From contig NZ_FNCT01000016.1 of assembly GCF_900100495.1 (NCBI RefSeq), positions 1-64,000 of the forward strand: a stretch of DNA of 64,000 nucleotides, read 5' to 3'. The stretch is from Pseudomonas benzenivorans. Lineage in GTDB: Bacteria; Pseudomonadota; Gammaproteobacteria; Pseudomonadales; Pseudomonadaceae. Numbering within the stretch: position 1 is the first letter of the stretch; every line of letters starts with the position of its first letter. The translations under genes and the position numbers were made by a program. Below, piece by piece: positions 9,652 through 18,592 of the stretch. The notes under the pieces were generated by a model. The model worked only from the letters and a program-made list of their open reading frames with translations. It had not been told where the DNA came from and did no database searches.

Positions 9652-10479
9652 TCACTCCTCGCCCACCGCCTGCGGGGGCAAGCCGGCTTGGCGCAACGGC
9701 CTGAGCGAGGGCCCTGCCGCACGGCGCAGCGCGCCAATCTCGTTCCAGATGGCCTCGACCTGGCGGCTGTGGCGCTGGTACAGCTGCCTCCTCAGCGCCA
9801 GAAAGATCGGCGCCTCGCCCAATGGCACCGGCAACACCTCGAAGCGCCCGCGGAACTCCGGCTTGGCGAGCAGCAGTTCGACCTGGTAGTCATGGTCGAT
9901 CGCCAGGCTGCCACGCCCCCTGAGCAGCATGTGCGCCAGCTGCGTGGACGTCCTTGCCGTATCGACCGCGGGAACGCCCAAGCGCGCGAGCAGCACCTTG
10001 AGGGTGCTGCGCCCCGACAGATAGAGCACCGGCCTATCCACCCCGCTGAAACCCTGGCCATCCCACGCGGCCGCACCGCCCGCAGGGCGGTAGACCACCA
10101 GCCGGGTGATGCCCAGGGCGCGCCGTGGATCCGCCTGCCCGGAACGCCGCGGGAAAGCCATGAAGTCCAGGTATTCAGGGGTAGCCGCAACGCCGGCGAT
10201 GGCACCGAACAAGCCCTGCGCCACGCCCGCCAGGCAGCGGCGCCAGGGCAAGGCGACGAACTCCAGCTGCCAGCCCTGGCGTTCGACGGCCGAGCGGATC
10301 AGCCGCTGGCTATCCCCTTCGCGGTTTGGAAAAGTGAAGGGAGGAAAGGCCTCATCGCTGACGCAGACCACCAGCGTTGCCGCCTGAACAGGGGCGAGCA
10401 GGCAGGCCAGCAGGCACACCAGGCCGGCAAGGCGCCCGCCGGGGCGACATCTCAGGCCGAAGCCACTACTGACACCCAC
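9652..10479 (-). CDS. Periplasmic solute-binding protein, family 3 type
   Basis: A 275-residue predicted periplasmic protein. After a hydrophobic signal peptide (about residues 15-34, ending APVQA) comes LVVCVSDEAFPPFTFPN, the typical start of SBP_bac_3/transporter-substrate-binding-like domains. Residues such as GVAATPEYLDFMAF and the distal Asp region in LAIDHDYQVELLL fit the two-lobe fold. There are no adjacent ABC permease or ATPase genes, so it may be an orphan sensor or binding protein, as is common for this group in Pseudomonas. The start is GTG at 10479; no ATG precedes the signal peptide. It is on the same strand as the MMPL operon but about 120 bp behind it, after a strong hairpin. 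The ligand is unknown. Confidence 0.75.
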   Translation of the reverse strand: MGVSSGFGLRCRPGGRLAGLVCLLACLLAPVQAATLVVCVSDEAFPPFTFPNREGDSQRLIRSAVERQGWQLEFVALPWRRCLAGVAQGLFGAIAGVAATPEYLDFMAFPRRSGQADPRRALGITRLVVYRPAGGAAAWDGQGFSGVDRPVLYLSGRSTLKVLLARLGVPAVDTARTSTQLAHMLLRGRGSLAIDHDYQVELLLAKPEFRGRFEVLPVPLGEAPIFLALRRQLYQRHSRQVEAIWNEIGALRRAAGPSLRPLRQAGLPPQAVGEE

Positions 10480-10561
10480 CTCGAGTACCTAATTGCGCGG
10501 AGGGAAGGAACGGGATTCGGTGGGCAACACCGCGGCGCCACCAAACCGATTAGCCACGCCC

Positions 10562-10591
10562 CAGCCCCGCCCTTGCGGGGGGGCGGGGCTG
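10562..10591. terminator. Strong GC hairpin after the MMPL gene
   Basis: CAGCCCCGCCC pairs with GGGCGGGGCTG around a short loop just after the MMPL stop codon. The T-run is weak, so it may be a processing or stabilising hairpin rather than a classic terminator. Confidence 0.55.
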
Positions 10592-10598
10592 GGCCGGC

Positions 10599-13037
10599 TC
10601 AGACCCGCTGCTTGGGCAGCAGGAAGTACGACAGCGCCGGGATCAGGATCAGCGCGCCGAGCATGTTCCAGAGGAACATGAAGGTCAGCAGGATGCCCAT
10701 GTCGGCCTGGAACTTGATCGGCGACCAGGCCCAGCAGACCACGCCGGCCGCCAGGGTGATGCCGACCAGCCCGACCACCCGCCCGGTGAAGGAGACGGCG
10801 TTGCGGTAGGCATCGGACAGGGCCATGCCCTGGCGCTGGAAGTGCAGCTGCACGCTGAGCAGGTAGAGCGCGTAGTCCACCCCGATGCCGACGCCGAGGG
10901 CGATCACCGGCAGGGTCGCCACCTTGACGCCGATGCCCATGTACACCATCAGCGCCTCGCAGAGGATCGAGGTCAGCACCAGCGGCAGCACCGCCACCAG
11001 CGCCGCCCGCCAGCTGCGGAAGGCGATCAGGCAGAACAGGGTCACCGCCAGGTAGACGTAGAACAGCATGGTGCGGTTGGCCTCGCGCACCACGATGTTG
11101 GTCGCCGCCTCGATTCCGGCTGAGCCTGCGGCCAGCAGGAACTGGCGCTCCTCGCTGCTGTTGTCGCGGGCGAAACGGTCGGCGATGGCCACCACCTCAT
11201 CGAGGGTCTCGGCCTTGTGGTCCTTGAGGTAGGCGATCACCGGCATCAGCGAGCAGTCGGTGTTGAACAGTTCCGGGGCATTGACCGAGGCCTGCTGCGC
11301 CGCGTAATTGAGCATGTCCTGGTTGCGCTGGATGCTGCTGAGCTTGGGGTTGCCCTCGAAGGAGCCGGCGGTGATCTGGCGCACCGCGTTGACCAGCGAC
11401 ACCGTGGTCTGCACCCCCGGGTGCTGCTGCAGTTCCCAGGCCAGGCGGTCGGCCAGGACCAGGGTGCGGTAGTTCAGGCAGCCTTCGGCCGGGGTCTTGA
11501 TCATCACCGCGAACAGGTCGCTGGACAGCGCGTAGTGGCCGGTGATGTAGGCGTTGTCGCGGTTGTAGCGCGAGTCCTCGTGCAGTTCCGGGGCGCCGCT
11601 GTCGAGGTCGCCGATCTTCAGGTTGAGGCTGACCATGAAACCGCCGATGCCCAGCAGCAGCGCCACCAGCACCGCGCCGGTCGCCCACCTGCGGGTGGTG
11701 AAGCGGTCGAGCAGGTCCCACAGCTTGCCGAAGCCGCGATGCTGGGCGGCATTGCTGTCGATGGTCAGGGCGCGCTTGGCGGCCTTGGCGCTGACGCCGA
11801 CATAGGACAGCGCCACCGGCATCATCAGCAGGGTGGTGAAGATCAGCACGGCCACGCCGATGCTGGCGGTGATCGCCAGGTCCTGGATCACCGGGATGTC
11901 GATCAGCATCAGCACGGCGAAGCCCACCGCGTCGGACAGCAGCGCGGTGACCCCGGCGATGAACAGGCGGCGGAAGGTGTAGCGCGCCGCCACCAGCTGG
12001 TGGGTGCCCTGGGCGATGTCCTGCATGATGCCGTTCATCTTCTGCGAGGCGTGCGACACGCCGATGGCGAAGATCAGGAAGGGCACCAGCACCGAGTAGG
12101 GGTCGATCGCGTAGCCGAGCCAGGCGACGATGCCCAGCTGCCAGATCACCGCCATCAGCGAGCAGCCGATCACCAGCAGGGTACTGCGCAGGCAGCGGGT
12201 GTACAGCAGGATGATGACGAAGGCGGTCGCCACGGCGATGGCGAAGAACATCATCACCAGGATCAGGCCGTCGATCAGGTCGCCGACCAGCTTGGCGAAG
12301 CCGATCACGCGGATCTTGATCTTGCCCTGGCCTTCCTCGTCGGCCTGCAGCGTGGCGCGGGCGCCGGCGAACTCGTAACGGTCGCGCAGCTTCTCCTCGA
12401 GCACCTGGGAGAACTGGTGGTAGTCGATGCCGCGGCCGGTGGCCGAGTCCTTGTCGAGCAGCGGCACGATCAGCATGCTCGACTTGAAGTCGCTGGCCAC
12501 CAGGCTGCCGACGATGCCGGCACGGGTGATGTTCTGCCGCAGCAGCTCGATGTCCGCCGGCTGGCCGCTGTAGGTGTCGGGCATCACCGGGCCGCCCTGG
12601 AAGCCCTCTTCGGTGACCTCGGTCCAGCGCACCGCCGGGCTCCACAGCGACTTCATCCAGGCGCGGTCGACGCCGGCGGTGAGGAACAGCTCGTCGTTGA
12701 CCTGCTTGAGCACCTCCAGGTACTCGGGGTCGAAGATGTCGCCCTCGGTGTTCTCCACCACCACCCGCACCGAGTTGCCCAGCCCGCGCAGCGAGGCGCG
12801 GTTCTCCAGGAAGTTCTGGATGTACGGTTGACTCTGCGGAATCATCTTCTCGAAGCTGGGGCGCATCTCCAGGCGGGTCACGGCCATGTAGCCGAGCAGC
12901 AGGGTGATCAACGCCATGCCCAGGACGAACAGCGGACGGTGGTTGAACACCAGGCGCTCCAGCAGGTTGCCGGTGCGCGTGTCGAAGTCACGCAGGTCGG
13001 CGATCACCGGCATGGTGTCTTGCTTCATATTGCCCAT
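10599..13037 (-). CDS. RND superfamily (MMPL/patched-like) transporter
   Basis: An 812-residue inner-membrane protein with the duplicated RND plan: one membrane helix at about residues 35-55, a large periplasmic loop (with EMRPSFEKMIPQSQPYIQNF), then five or six helices including LIDGLILVMMFFAIAVATAF, and the same pattern repeated in the second half (MLFYVYLAVTLFCLIAF, GIGVDYALYLLSV). The length is typical of MMPL-like exporters rather than 1040-residue HAE1 pumps. Such proteins move lipids or hydrophobic compounds. It is the last gene of the leftward DUF1302-DUF1329-YCF48-MMPL set, a recurring gene neighbourhood in pseudomonads and relatives. The start is taken at ATG 13037; ATG 13028 is also possible. 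Confidence 0.88.
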   Translation of the reverse strand: MGNMKQDTMPVIADLRDFDTRTGNLLERLVFNHRPLFVLGMALITLLLGYMAVTRLEMRPSFEKMIPQSQPYIQNFLENRASLRGLGNSVRVVVENTEGDIFDPEYLEVLKQVNDELFLTAGVDRAWMKSLWSPAVRWTEVTEEGFQGGPVMPDTYSGQPADIELLRQNITRAGIVGSLVASDFKSSMLIVPLLDKDSATGRGIDYHQFSQVLEEKLRDRYEFAGARATLQADEEGQGKIKIRVIGFAKLVGDLIDGLILVMMFFAIAVATAFVIILLYTRCLRSTLLVIGCSLMAVIWQLGIVAWLGYAIDPYSVLVPFLIFAIGVSHASQKMNGIMQDIAQGTHQLVAARYTFRRLFIAGVTALLSDAVGFAVLMLIDIPVIQDLAITASIGVAVLIFTTLLMMPVALSYVGVSAKAAKRALTIDSNAAQHRGFGKLWDLLDRFTTRRWATGAVLVALLLGIGGFMVSLNLKIGDLDSGAPELHEDSRYNRDNAYITGHYALSSDLFAVMIKTPAEGCLNYRTLVLADRLAWELQQHPGVQTTVSLVNAVRQITAGSFEGNPKLSSIQRNQDMLNYAAQQASVNAPELFNTDCSLMPVIAYLKDHKAETLDEVVAIADRFARDNSSEERQFLLAAGSAGIEAATNIVVREANRTMLFYVYLAVTLFCLIAFRSWRAALVAVLPLVLTSILCEALMVYMGIGVKVATLPVIALGVGIGVDYALYLLSVQLHFQRQGMALSDAYRNAVSFTGRVVGLVGITLAAGVVCWAWSPIKFQADMGILLTFMFLWNMLGALILIPALSYFLLPKQRV

Positions 13038-13064
13038 GTCAGGGTACTCGCTCTGATTGTTCTG

Positions 13065-14135
13065 TTATTCGGCGGACAGCGTGCGCGCGCCGCGGGCGCC
13101 GACCAGCACCAGCCCACCATCGCCGGCCAGTACGGCGCCGGCCACCGGCGACTGCTGGGTCTGCGGCAGCAGCTGCAGGGCGGCGTCGGCGCCGGCCCGG
13201 AGCATGTGCCCGGCCTGGGTGAACAGCCGGTAGTCGCCCCGGGCATCCTGCGCGGCGGCGGTGATGCTGACCTGCAGGCCGCTGTCCAGTTGGCTCCAGC
13301 TGGAACCGCCGTCGCGGCTGCGGAACACATGGCCGCGCAGGCCGTAGACGAGCAGCTCGCCAGGGCTACCGATCAGGCCGAAGTAGCTGCCCTGGTAGGG
13401 GCTGGCGACGGCGACGAAGCGTTCCTGCCCGGCATCCCACTTGCGCAGCAGGCCCTGTTCGCCGGCGAGGTACAGCGCATCGCCGGTGAAGGCGATGGCA
13501 TTCAGGTGCAAACCCTGGGGGTTGTCGGTGCGGTCCTGCAGCGGCGTCCAGCTCTGCCCGCCATCGGCAGTGGCGAGGATCAGGTTGAACACGCCGACCG
13601 CGTAGCCGCGCTTGGCGTCGGCGAACCAGACGTCGAGGAACGGCTTGTCGGCGCCCTCGGCAGTCAGGCGCTCGCCTTCGGCCACCAGCAGCGGCCATTG
13701 CTCGTTGCCCGGCTCGGCGCTGGCCAGCGCAGCGTAATGCTCGACCAGCAGGGCACCGATCGCGCGGCCATCGAGCTGCTTGCTCCAGGTCTGGCCGGCG
13801 TCATTGCTGTGCAGCACCACGCCATCGTTGCCCACCGCCCAGCCTTGCTCGGCAGTGGGGAAATGCACGGCATTCAGATCGGCGCTGACCGGCACGGCGG
13901 CCTGCTGCCAGGACTGGCCGGCATCATCGGAATAGAGAATGTGGCCGCGCTGGCCAACGGCGACCAGACGCTCGCCCGCGCGGGCGACGTCCAGCAAGGG
14001 GCTACGCTGCGCCAGGGCACTCGGCTTGGCCGGCAGCTCCAGCACATCGACATAGCCGGCTGCCTGGGCGACAGCCTGCAGCAGTACCAGCGTGGCGCAC
14101 AGCGCTAGCCGCACATACTGTCTGACAGAACACAT
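13065..14135 (-). CDS. YCF48/BNR-repeat periplasmic beta-propeller protein
   Basis: A 356-residue exported protein. The signal peptide is MCSVRQYVRLALCATLVLLQ, ending near AQAAG. The remainder shows repeated photosystem-assembly YCF48/BNR-type blades, each with a motif such as SDDAGQSW, SNDAGQTW, TADGGQSW or SRDGGSSW. Start ATG 14135 has AAGAGGA upstream and places the signal peptide correctly; 12 extra upstream codons are open but unlikely. Its gene lies 27 bp before the MMPL transporter, so a joint role as a periplasmic partner of the transporter is likely (inference). The molecular function is not known. Confidence 0.85.
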   Translation of the reverse strand: MCSVRQYVRLALCATLVLLQAVAQAAGYVDVLELPAKPSALAQRSPLLDVARAGERLVAVGQRGHILYSDDAGQSWQQAAVPVSADLNAVHFPTAEQGWAVGNDGVVLHSNDAGQTWSKQLDGRAIGALLVEHYAALASAEPGNEQWPLLVAEGERLTAEGADKPFLDVWFADAKRGYAVGVFNLILATADGGQSWTPLQDRTDNPQGLHLNAIAFTGDALYLAGEQGLLRKWDAGQERFVAVASPYQGSYFGLIGSPGELLVYGLRGHVFRSRDGGSSWSQLDSGLQVSITAAAQDARGDYRLFTQAGHMLRAGADAALQLLPQTQQSPVAGAVLAGDGGLVLVGARGARTLSAE

Positions 14136-14292
14136 ACCGCGTCCTCTTGGAAAAAGGGCGCCGGAGTGCACCCGTGGTACGGCCCCGGCGTCAGAATCAG
14201 CAGCCCCGGATGACCGACCGGCACGCCGGTCAGCTGCCGGTCACGCTGCCAGGGGTGGCAGCGGACCGGCGAGGGCTCGTGTCATCTTGCGT

Positions 14293-15651
14293 TTAGCGGA
14301 TGCCGGCACCGGCCAGGGCTTCCGGCGACCACTGCACCTTCGACAGGGGTTCGATGTACTTGATGCCGCCGTAAGGGCCGACCACGCCGTTGATGTTGTA
14401 GCTGCCACCGACCAGATCATAGATGACGTGTGGCGCGGTATTGGGCGTATCCACGTCGTAGCTCTGGGTGAAGAAGCTGTAGGAGCCACGATACAGCTGG
14501 CCGCGGGCATCGTACTGGTCGGAGGCCAGGGCGTTCCAGGTGTCCTCGTCCAGGTAGAAGCGGCGCTTGTGGTAGATATGACGGGCGCTATCCTTGAGGG
14601 TACCTTCGACCACCCACACGCGATGCTTCTCCCAGCGCACGAACTCAGGCGCCAGGTGGTTCGGCGTGGTCATCGGCTTGGGATCCTTGATGTAGGTCAG
14701 GGCGTAGGTGTTGTACGGCACGATCATTTCCTGCTTGCCGACCAGTTTCCAGTCGTAGCGATCCAGCGCACCGTTGAACACATAGATGTCGTCATAGGTG
14801 CCGGAGCCGGCGGTGCCCGGGTTCGGCGTTTCGTAGGCCAGGTTCGGCGCCAGCTTCACCCGACGCACACCGGGCAGGTACTGCCAGGCACGCCGCGGCT
14901 GTGCCAGGGGGTTGGCCGAGTCCTTGAGCATCAGCGACTCGCCGGCGCGGCGGGCCGGACCGCTGTAGTACAGCTTGGTCTGGAAGTAGGTGTCCTTGGC
15001 ATCGACGACCTTGTTCAGGTCCTCGTAGATCGGGAAGCTGTTGAAGGCCATACCGGTGGTGGCCAGGGTCGGCACACCGGCGGAGTCGACGTTCCAGGAG
15101 TCGTACTTGGTGGAGTACGCGACGCCCTGGTAGCGCAGCAGGTGGTTCCACATGGCTTCCGCGCCGTTCTGCGGAATCGGGAAGGGCACGCCCGGCAGGA
15201 CGTTCTCGATGGCGTTGCCACCTTCCAGCGACTTGGCGCTGGTGGCGTTCTTCCGGGTATTGTCGAGCAGGGCCTGGGGCAGCGCCGCCGTGCGATGACT
15301 CGGGTAGACATCGATACGGAAGCTGGGGTAACGCTTGGCCAGCTCGGCGGTGACCGCCGTCAGCTGGTCCTTGTGCTGCTCGAGGTTCTTGCCGTCGATC
15401 ACCAGCAGCGGCTTCTCACCGGCGAAGGGATCGGGGCGGAAGGTGTCGCCGGCCTTGAACCCGGCCGGTGCGGTCTTCAGGCCGCCGGCGAAGGCCGGAA
15501 CGGAGCCGTCGGCGTTGCCGGCTTGCTCGGCGCCGACCGCAGTCAGGCTGGTGCCCAGCTTGGCCGCTTCCTCGGCCGATACCGCCGCCAGGGCGGCACT
15601 TGATATCACGGAGGCCAGAGAGGCGGCCAGCAGCGTAGTCACGAATTTCAT
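14293..15651 (-). CDS. DUF1329 outer-membrane-associated protein (LolB-like family)
   Basis: A 452-residue exported protein with signal peptide MKFVTTLLAASLASVISSAA. It has the DUF1329 features: the N-terminal AVSAEEAAKLGTSLTAVGAE and the later MWNHLLRYQG, RWEKHRVWVVEGTLK and YHKRRFYLDEDTW segments. DUF1329 has been compared with the LolB lipoprotein-carrier fold and almost always sits next to DUF1302, as here (40 bp apart). A role in moving lipid-like or hydrophobic compounds across the periplasm is plausible but not shown by the sequence. There is a 157-bp gap before the YCF48 gene. Confidence 0.9.
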   Translation of the reverse strand: MKFVTTLLAASLASVISSAALAAVSAEEAAKLGTSLTAVGAEQAGNADGSVPAFAGGLKTAPAGFKAGDTFRPDPFAGEKPLLVIDGKNLEQHKDQLTAVTAELAKRYPSFRIDVYPSHRTAALPQALLDNTRKNATSAKSLEGGNAIENVLPGVPFPIPQNGAEAMWNHLLRYQGVAYSTKYDSWNVDSAGVPTLATTGMAFNSFPIYEDLNKVVDAKDTYFQTKLYYSGPARRAGESLMLKDSANPLAQPRRAWQYLPGVRRVKLAPNLAYETPNPGTAGSGTYDDIYVFNGALDRYDWKLVGKQEMIVPYNTYALTYIKDPKPMTTPNHLAPEFVRWEKHRVWVVEGTLKDSARHIYHKRRFYLDEDTWNALASDQYDARGQLYRGSYSFFTQSYDVDTPNTAPHVIYDLVGGSYNINGVVGPYGGIKYIEPLSKVQWSPEALAGAGIR

Positions 15652-15690
15652 CTTGTTGTACTCCTGCCTGGTGGCTAGGTTATTCGCGGA

Positions 15691-17670
15691 TCAGAAGGTG
15701 GTTTTCATGGTCAGGTACACGGCGCCACGGTCTTCGCCAGTGGCACCGCCGCCGGAGAACGACGAGTAGCCGCCGCCGTAGCAGGTGTAGCGCTCGGCAC
15801 CATCCAGGGCGTTCGGCGTGGAGCCGTCGGTGGCGCCGTCGTTGCACTTCTCCGTCTCGCCGAACGAGTCGACGTACTTGAGGTCGACGAAGTACTTGCT
15901 GTAGATCGCCGCGCTGACGCCTACCGCATAGTTGCCGGTGTCCTCGGCACCACCTGCGACGACCGGGGAGACGCCATCGAGGCCGACGTTGATCGACAGC
16001 GGCGCGCTCAGGTCGACACCCGGGAACACCTGGTACCAGGTCGGGGTGAAGTTGACCGCCAGGCCCCAGTTGTCGCGGGTCGGCTTGTCGATGCCACGAT
16101 AGGTGCTCTTGCCCTTGTACAGCGCCTCGTTCTCGCTATCGAGGCTGATCAGGTTGCTGTAGTACAGCTCGCCGAGCAGGGTGGCCGAATCGAACAGCGG
16201 GGTTTCGGCGATGGCGACCAGACCGTTGAGGGTCCAGTGCAGGGTATCGCCGGTGGCTGCCATGCTGTCGCCTTCGCCCGGCACCTCGGTAACCACGCCG
16301 GTGCCCGGGGTGCGCGCCGGCAGTACGCCGAGGCCTGCCGCCAGACCGCCTGGGCCGGTGGCGCTGAGCAGGGCCGGAATGCTGGCCAGCGGCATGTTCT
16401 GGCGGAAGTTGAGGTCACTGCCGACACTGACGTCGCCGAAGCTCTTGGACAGGCTCAGGCCGTAGATATCGATGTCGTCGCCGTAGCTGAGGTTGTAGCT
16501 GGTACCGGCCAGGGAATCGACCAGACGGCAGACGCCGGTGGCGGGAACGCTCACCACGCCGCCCGGCGCCACCACACAGGAGCCCTGGGCCAACGACAGC
16601 GAGCGGGCATCCAGCACGGCCTGCGGCAGGATGTCCGAGGTGTTGCGGTAGTAGGCGCCGAGGGTGCCGTCCAGCCACTCCGGCGACCACTTGACCATCA
16701 GGCCCCAGTCGCCGCGGTCATCGGGGGTGTTGTCATCGCCGCGACGCACATTGGTCAGCGCGTCCTGGCCGAGGAAGCCGGGCGGCGTGGCGGTGTGGCC
16801 GAGCAGGAAGGACTGCGCGCCCTCGCCCAGCACATCGGAAGTTCCGTAGTAGGTGCCGGCCTCGGGCAGGCGCGCCTCATCCCACTTGAGGAAGTACTGG
16901 GCGCCGAAGGTCAGCTCGGGATTGAGGGTAAAGGTGGTGGAAATCTGGTTGCGCGGAACGAACAGTTCCTTGGCCTCGGTGCCTGGCGAAGCGGCCAACT
17001 TGGCCAGGTCCAGGCCGGACTGGCCGTAGCTGACCGAATGCACCGGGTTAAGGATGGTCTCGCCCCAGAACACGTTGTGCTGGCCGGCCTTGATGCTGAA
17101 CAGCGACTCCTCGCCGACCTCGGTGCTGTAGAACAGGAAGGCGTCGAGGATCTCGCCGGACGGCCCGCTGTAGTAGCGCTGGGCATAGTTGCTCAGGTGT
17201 GGGCTACCGTTGCCCACGCCGTCGAGACCGGTGAAGCCGCCGACCAGGGGGTGCTCGCCGACCATGCCGCTCACCGCGCCATTGCCGTTGACGAACGGAT
17301 TGGAGTTCGAACCGGTGTTGTCGTAGGCCTTGTCGTACCAGCTCGCGGCGCTGACCCGGAAGCCCATGGCATTCTGGTAGACCACGTCGAACTCGGTCAG
17401 CAGGTCGACGCGATTGGTGATATTGGTCCCGGACTTGCGGAAGTTGTAGTCGCCGTCGTTGTTGTTCGGCGTACCTAGCATGCGCTTGTCGGCACTTTCG
17501 GTGCGCACGCCGTAGTTGTACTTGAGGGTGTTGTCGAAGCGCACCGCCCAGTCTTCGCTGCCGGTATCGAATTCAAAGGCCTGGGCGGCCGGCATGGAAG
17601 CGGCCAGGATGGCCGTGGCCAGCAGGCTGCGACGCAAGTGTCCGAGGCTGTGACTCTTGTTATTGTGCAT
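15691..17670 (-). CDS. DUF1302 family outer membrane protein
   Basis: A 659-residue protein with a signal peptide (residues 1-32, ending AAQAFEFDTG) and a beta-rich remainder ending in KTTF, consistent with an outer membrane barrel ending in aromatic phenylalanine. Typical DUF1302 segments include WAVRFDNTLKYNYGVR, FRVSAASWYDKAYDN and IKAGQHNVFWGETIL. It heads the DUF1302-DUF1329-YCF48-MMPL order; members are often adjacent to catabolic genes for hydrophobic compounds. An inverted repeat overlapping a possible promoter lies just upstream at 17711-17739. Transport of the inducing substrate is the likely job (inference). Confidence 0.9.
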   Translation of the reverse strand: MHNNKSHSLGHLRRSLLATAILAASMPAAQAFEFDTGSEDWAVRFDNTLKYNYGVRTESADKRMLGTPNNNDGDYNFRKSGTNITNRVDLLTEFDVVYQNAMGFRVSAASWYDKAYDNTGSNSNPFVNGNGAVSGMVGEHPLVGGFTGLDGVGNGSPHLSNYAQRYYSGPSGEILDAFLFYSTEVGEESLFSIKAGQHNVFWGETILNPVHSVSYGQSGLDLAKLAASPGTEAKELFVPRNQISTTFTLNPELTFGAQYFLKWDEARLPEAGTYYGTSDVLGEGAQSFLLGHTATPPGFLGQDALTNVRRGDDNTPDDRGDWGLMVKWSPEWLDGTLGAYYRNTSDILPQAVLDARSLSLAQGSCVVAPGGVVSVPATGVCRLVDSLAGTSYNLSYGDDIDIYGLSLSKSFGDVSVGSDLNFRQNMPLASIPALLSATGPGGLAAGLGVLPARTPGTGVVTEVPGEGDSMAATGDTLHWTLNGLVAIAETPLFDSATLLGELYYSNLISLDSENEALYKGKSTYRGIDKPTRDNWGLAVNFTPTWYQVFPGVDLSAPLSINVGLDGVSPVVAGGAEDTGNYAVGVSAAIYSKYFVDLKYVDSFGETEKCNDGATDGSTPNALDGAERYTCYGGGYSSFSGGGATGEDRGAVYLTMKTTF

Positions 17671-17710
17671 TGCGTTGTCTCCGCTTTTTGTGATTGTGGC
17701 TCTAACAACG

Positions 17711-17739
17711 GCTCACATCTGGGTATAGCAGCGATGTGA
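17711..17739 (-). promoter_or_regulatory. Inverted repeat at the DUF1302 promoter
   Basis: CTCACATC-N13-GATGTGAG, two perfect 8-bp arms, lies 41 bp upstream of the DUF1302 start. Read leftward, the loop contains TATACC, a candidate -10, with TTTGTA 16 bp before it. This could be an operator or an RNA hairpin. Confidence 0.5.
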
Positions 17740-17790
17740 GTTCTACAAATTCGGCCCATCCCGAGGCGCGGGAGGCGCCGGCATTCCCGA

Positions 17791-18357
17791 CTAGCGATCC
17801 AGTTCGTCGATGAACTCCTCGGCCAGCGGCCACTCGCCGTAGCCGGAAGCCGGGTTGAGGTGGCCGACCGCGCCGAGGTTGACCAGTTCGCTGCCCCAGT
17901 CCTGGGCCATGCGGGTAACCGCCTCCAGGCTGGCCAGGTAATCGTTGGAGCTGCCGGCGAGGATGCTGCGAAACGGCAAGGCGCCCTTGGGCAGCGGGTC
18001 CCAACCGTTGGCGCGCAGGCTGTCCGGCGTCGGGTAGTTTTCCGGCCAGCTGGCCTCGAGGTCCGGCGGAGCAACCAGCAGGGCACCCTTGATCTGGCGG
18101 TCGTAGCGCGCCGCCCAGTGCACCAGCATCAGCACGCCGGCGCTGTGCGCGACCAGGATCACCGGCCCGTCGATCTGCTCCAGCTCGCGCTGGATGGCCT
18201 CGACCCGGGCGGCGCAGCTGAGCTTGTCGGTTTCCAGCGGCGGCACGCTGCGCACCTTGGCCAACCTGGCCTCGAGCAAGGTCTGCCAATGCTCGGCGAC
18301 ATGCTCACGCAGGCCCGGCACGATCAGCACGGTTGCGGCAGTTTGTTTCTTGTCCAC
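17791..18357 (-). CDS. RBBP9/YdeN-type alpha/beta serine hydrolase
   Basis: A hydrolase of about 188 residues. The nucleophile motif is VAHSAG, the later acidic region is SSNDYLASLEA and the catalytic histidine is in AVGHLNPASGYGEW, the order expected of the small RBBP9/YdeN family. I chose GTG 18357 (VDKKQTAATVLIVPG), because it gives the family length and the fold starts there. The open frame extends 26 codons further up, but that stretch contains the promoter. It precedes the DUF1302 operon by 120 bp and lies behind one of the four shared AraC-type operators. The substrate is unknown; an ester or lactone is possible. Confidence 0.82.
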   Translation of the reverse strand: MDKKQTAATVLIVPGLREHVAEHWQTLLEARLAKVRSVPPLETDKLSCAARVEAIQRELEQIDGPVILVAHSAGVLMLVHWAARYDRQIKGALLVAPPDLEASWPENYPTPDSLRANGWDPLPKGALPFRSILAGSSNDYLASLEAVTRMAQDWGSELVNLGAVGHLNPASGYGEWPLAEEFIDELDR

Positions 18358-18420
18358 CTCGGCACCCTCGTCTTCTCGATGATTCGGGCAGCCGACCCGC
18401 CAGAATCTTTCATAGTGTCG

Positions 18421-18484
18421 ACAATAGAGAGCCACCCTCCCGTGCGCTTCTCATTTGACGTCAGTCACTTTTCTATTGATGACA
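18421..18484 (-). promoter_or_regulatory. AraC-type operator and promoter P1 (hydrolase)
   Basis: Forward-strand half-sites TCATTTGACGTCA (18451-18463) and TCTATTGATGACA (18472-18484) lie exactly 21 bp apart. Read leftward, the -10 candidate TATTGT occupies 18426-18421, 25 bp from the first half-site start. The same geometry occurs at three other promoters in the window. The -10 overlaps TGTCGACAATA, so a second regulator may act here. Confidence 0.75.
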
Positions 18485-18550
18485 AGGCGACCGCACAGCG
18501 ACGACAGGGATGGGTGGACACTCGCGGCTGCGCCGCATCGAGGGGAGCCG

Positions 18551-18568
18551 CCTGTCGGTGTCGACAGG
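18551..18568 (-). terminator. Hairpin after aer
   Basis: CCTGTCG-N4-CGACAGG is a perfect 7-bp stem about 25 bp after the aer stop. No T-run follows, so Rho-independent termination is uncertain. Confidence 0.4.
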
Positions 18569-18592
18569 TCGGGTCCTATCCGCCGATCACCG

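Noticed and set aside
11217-14108. A 963-codon open frame on the plus strand opposite the MMPL and YCF48 genes.
   Set aside because: It is the antisense of clear genes; its His/Gln/Arg/Gly-rich composition is typical of GC-rich shadow frames.
18551-18568. TGTCGACA as a further GntR-like operator.
   Set aside because: It is part of a 7-bp hairpin after aer and has no promoter next to it.
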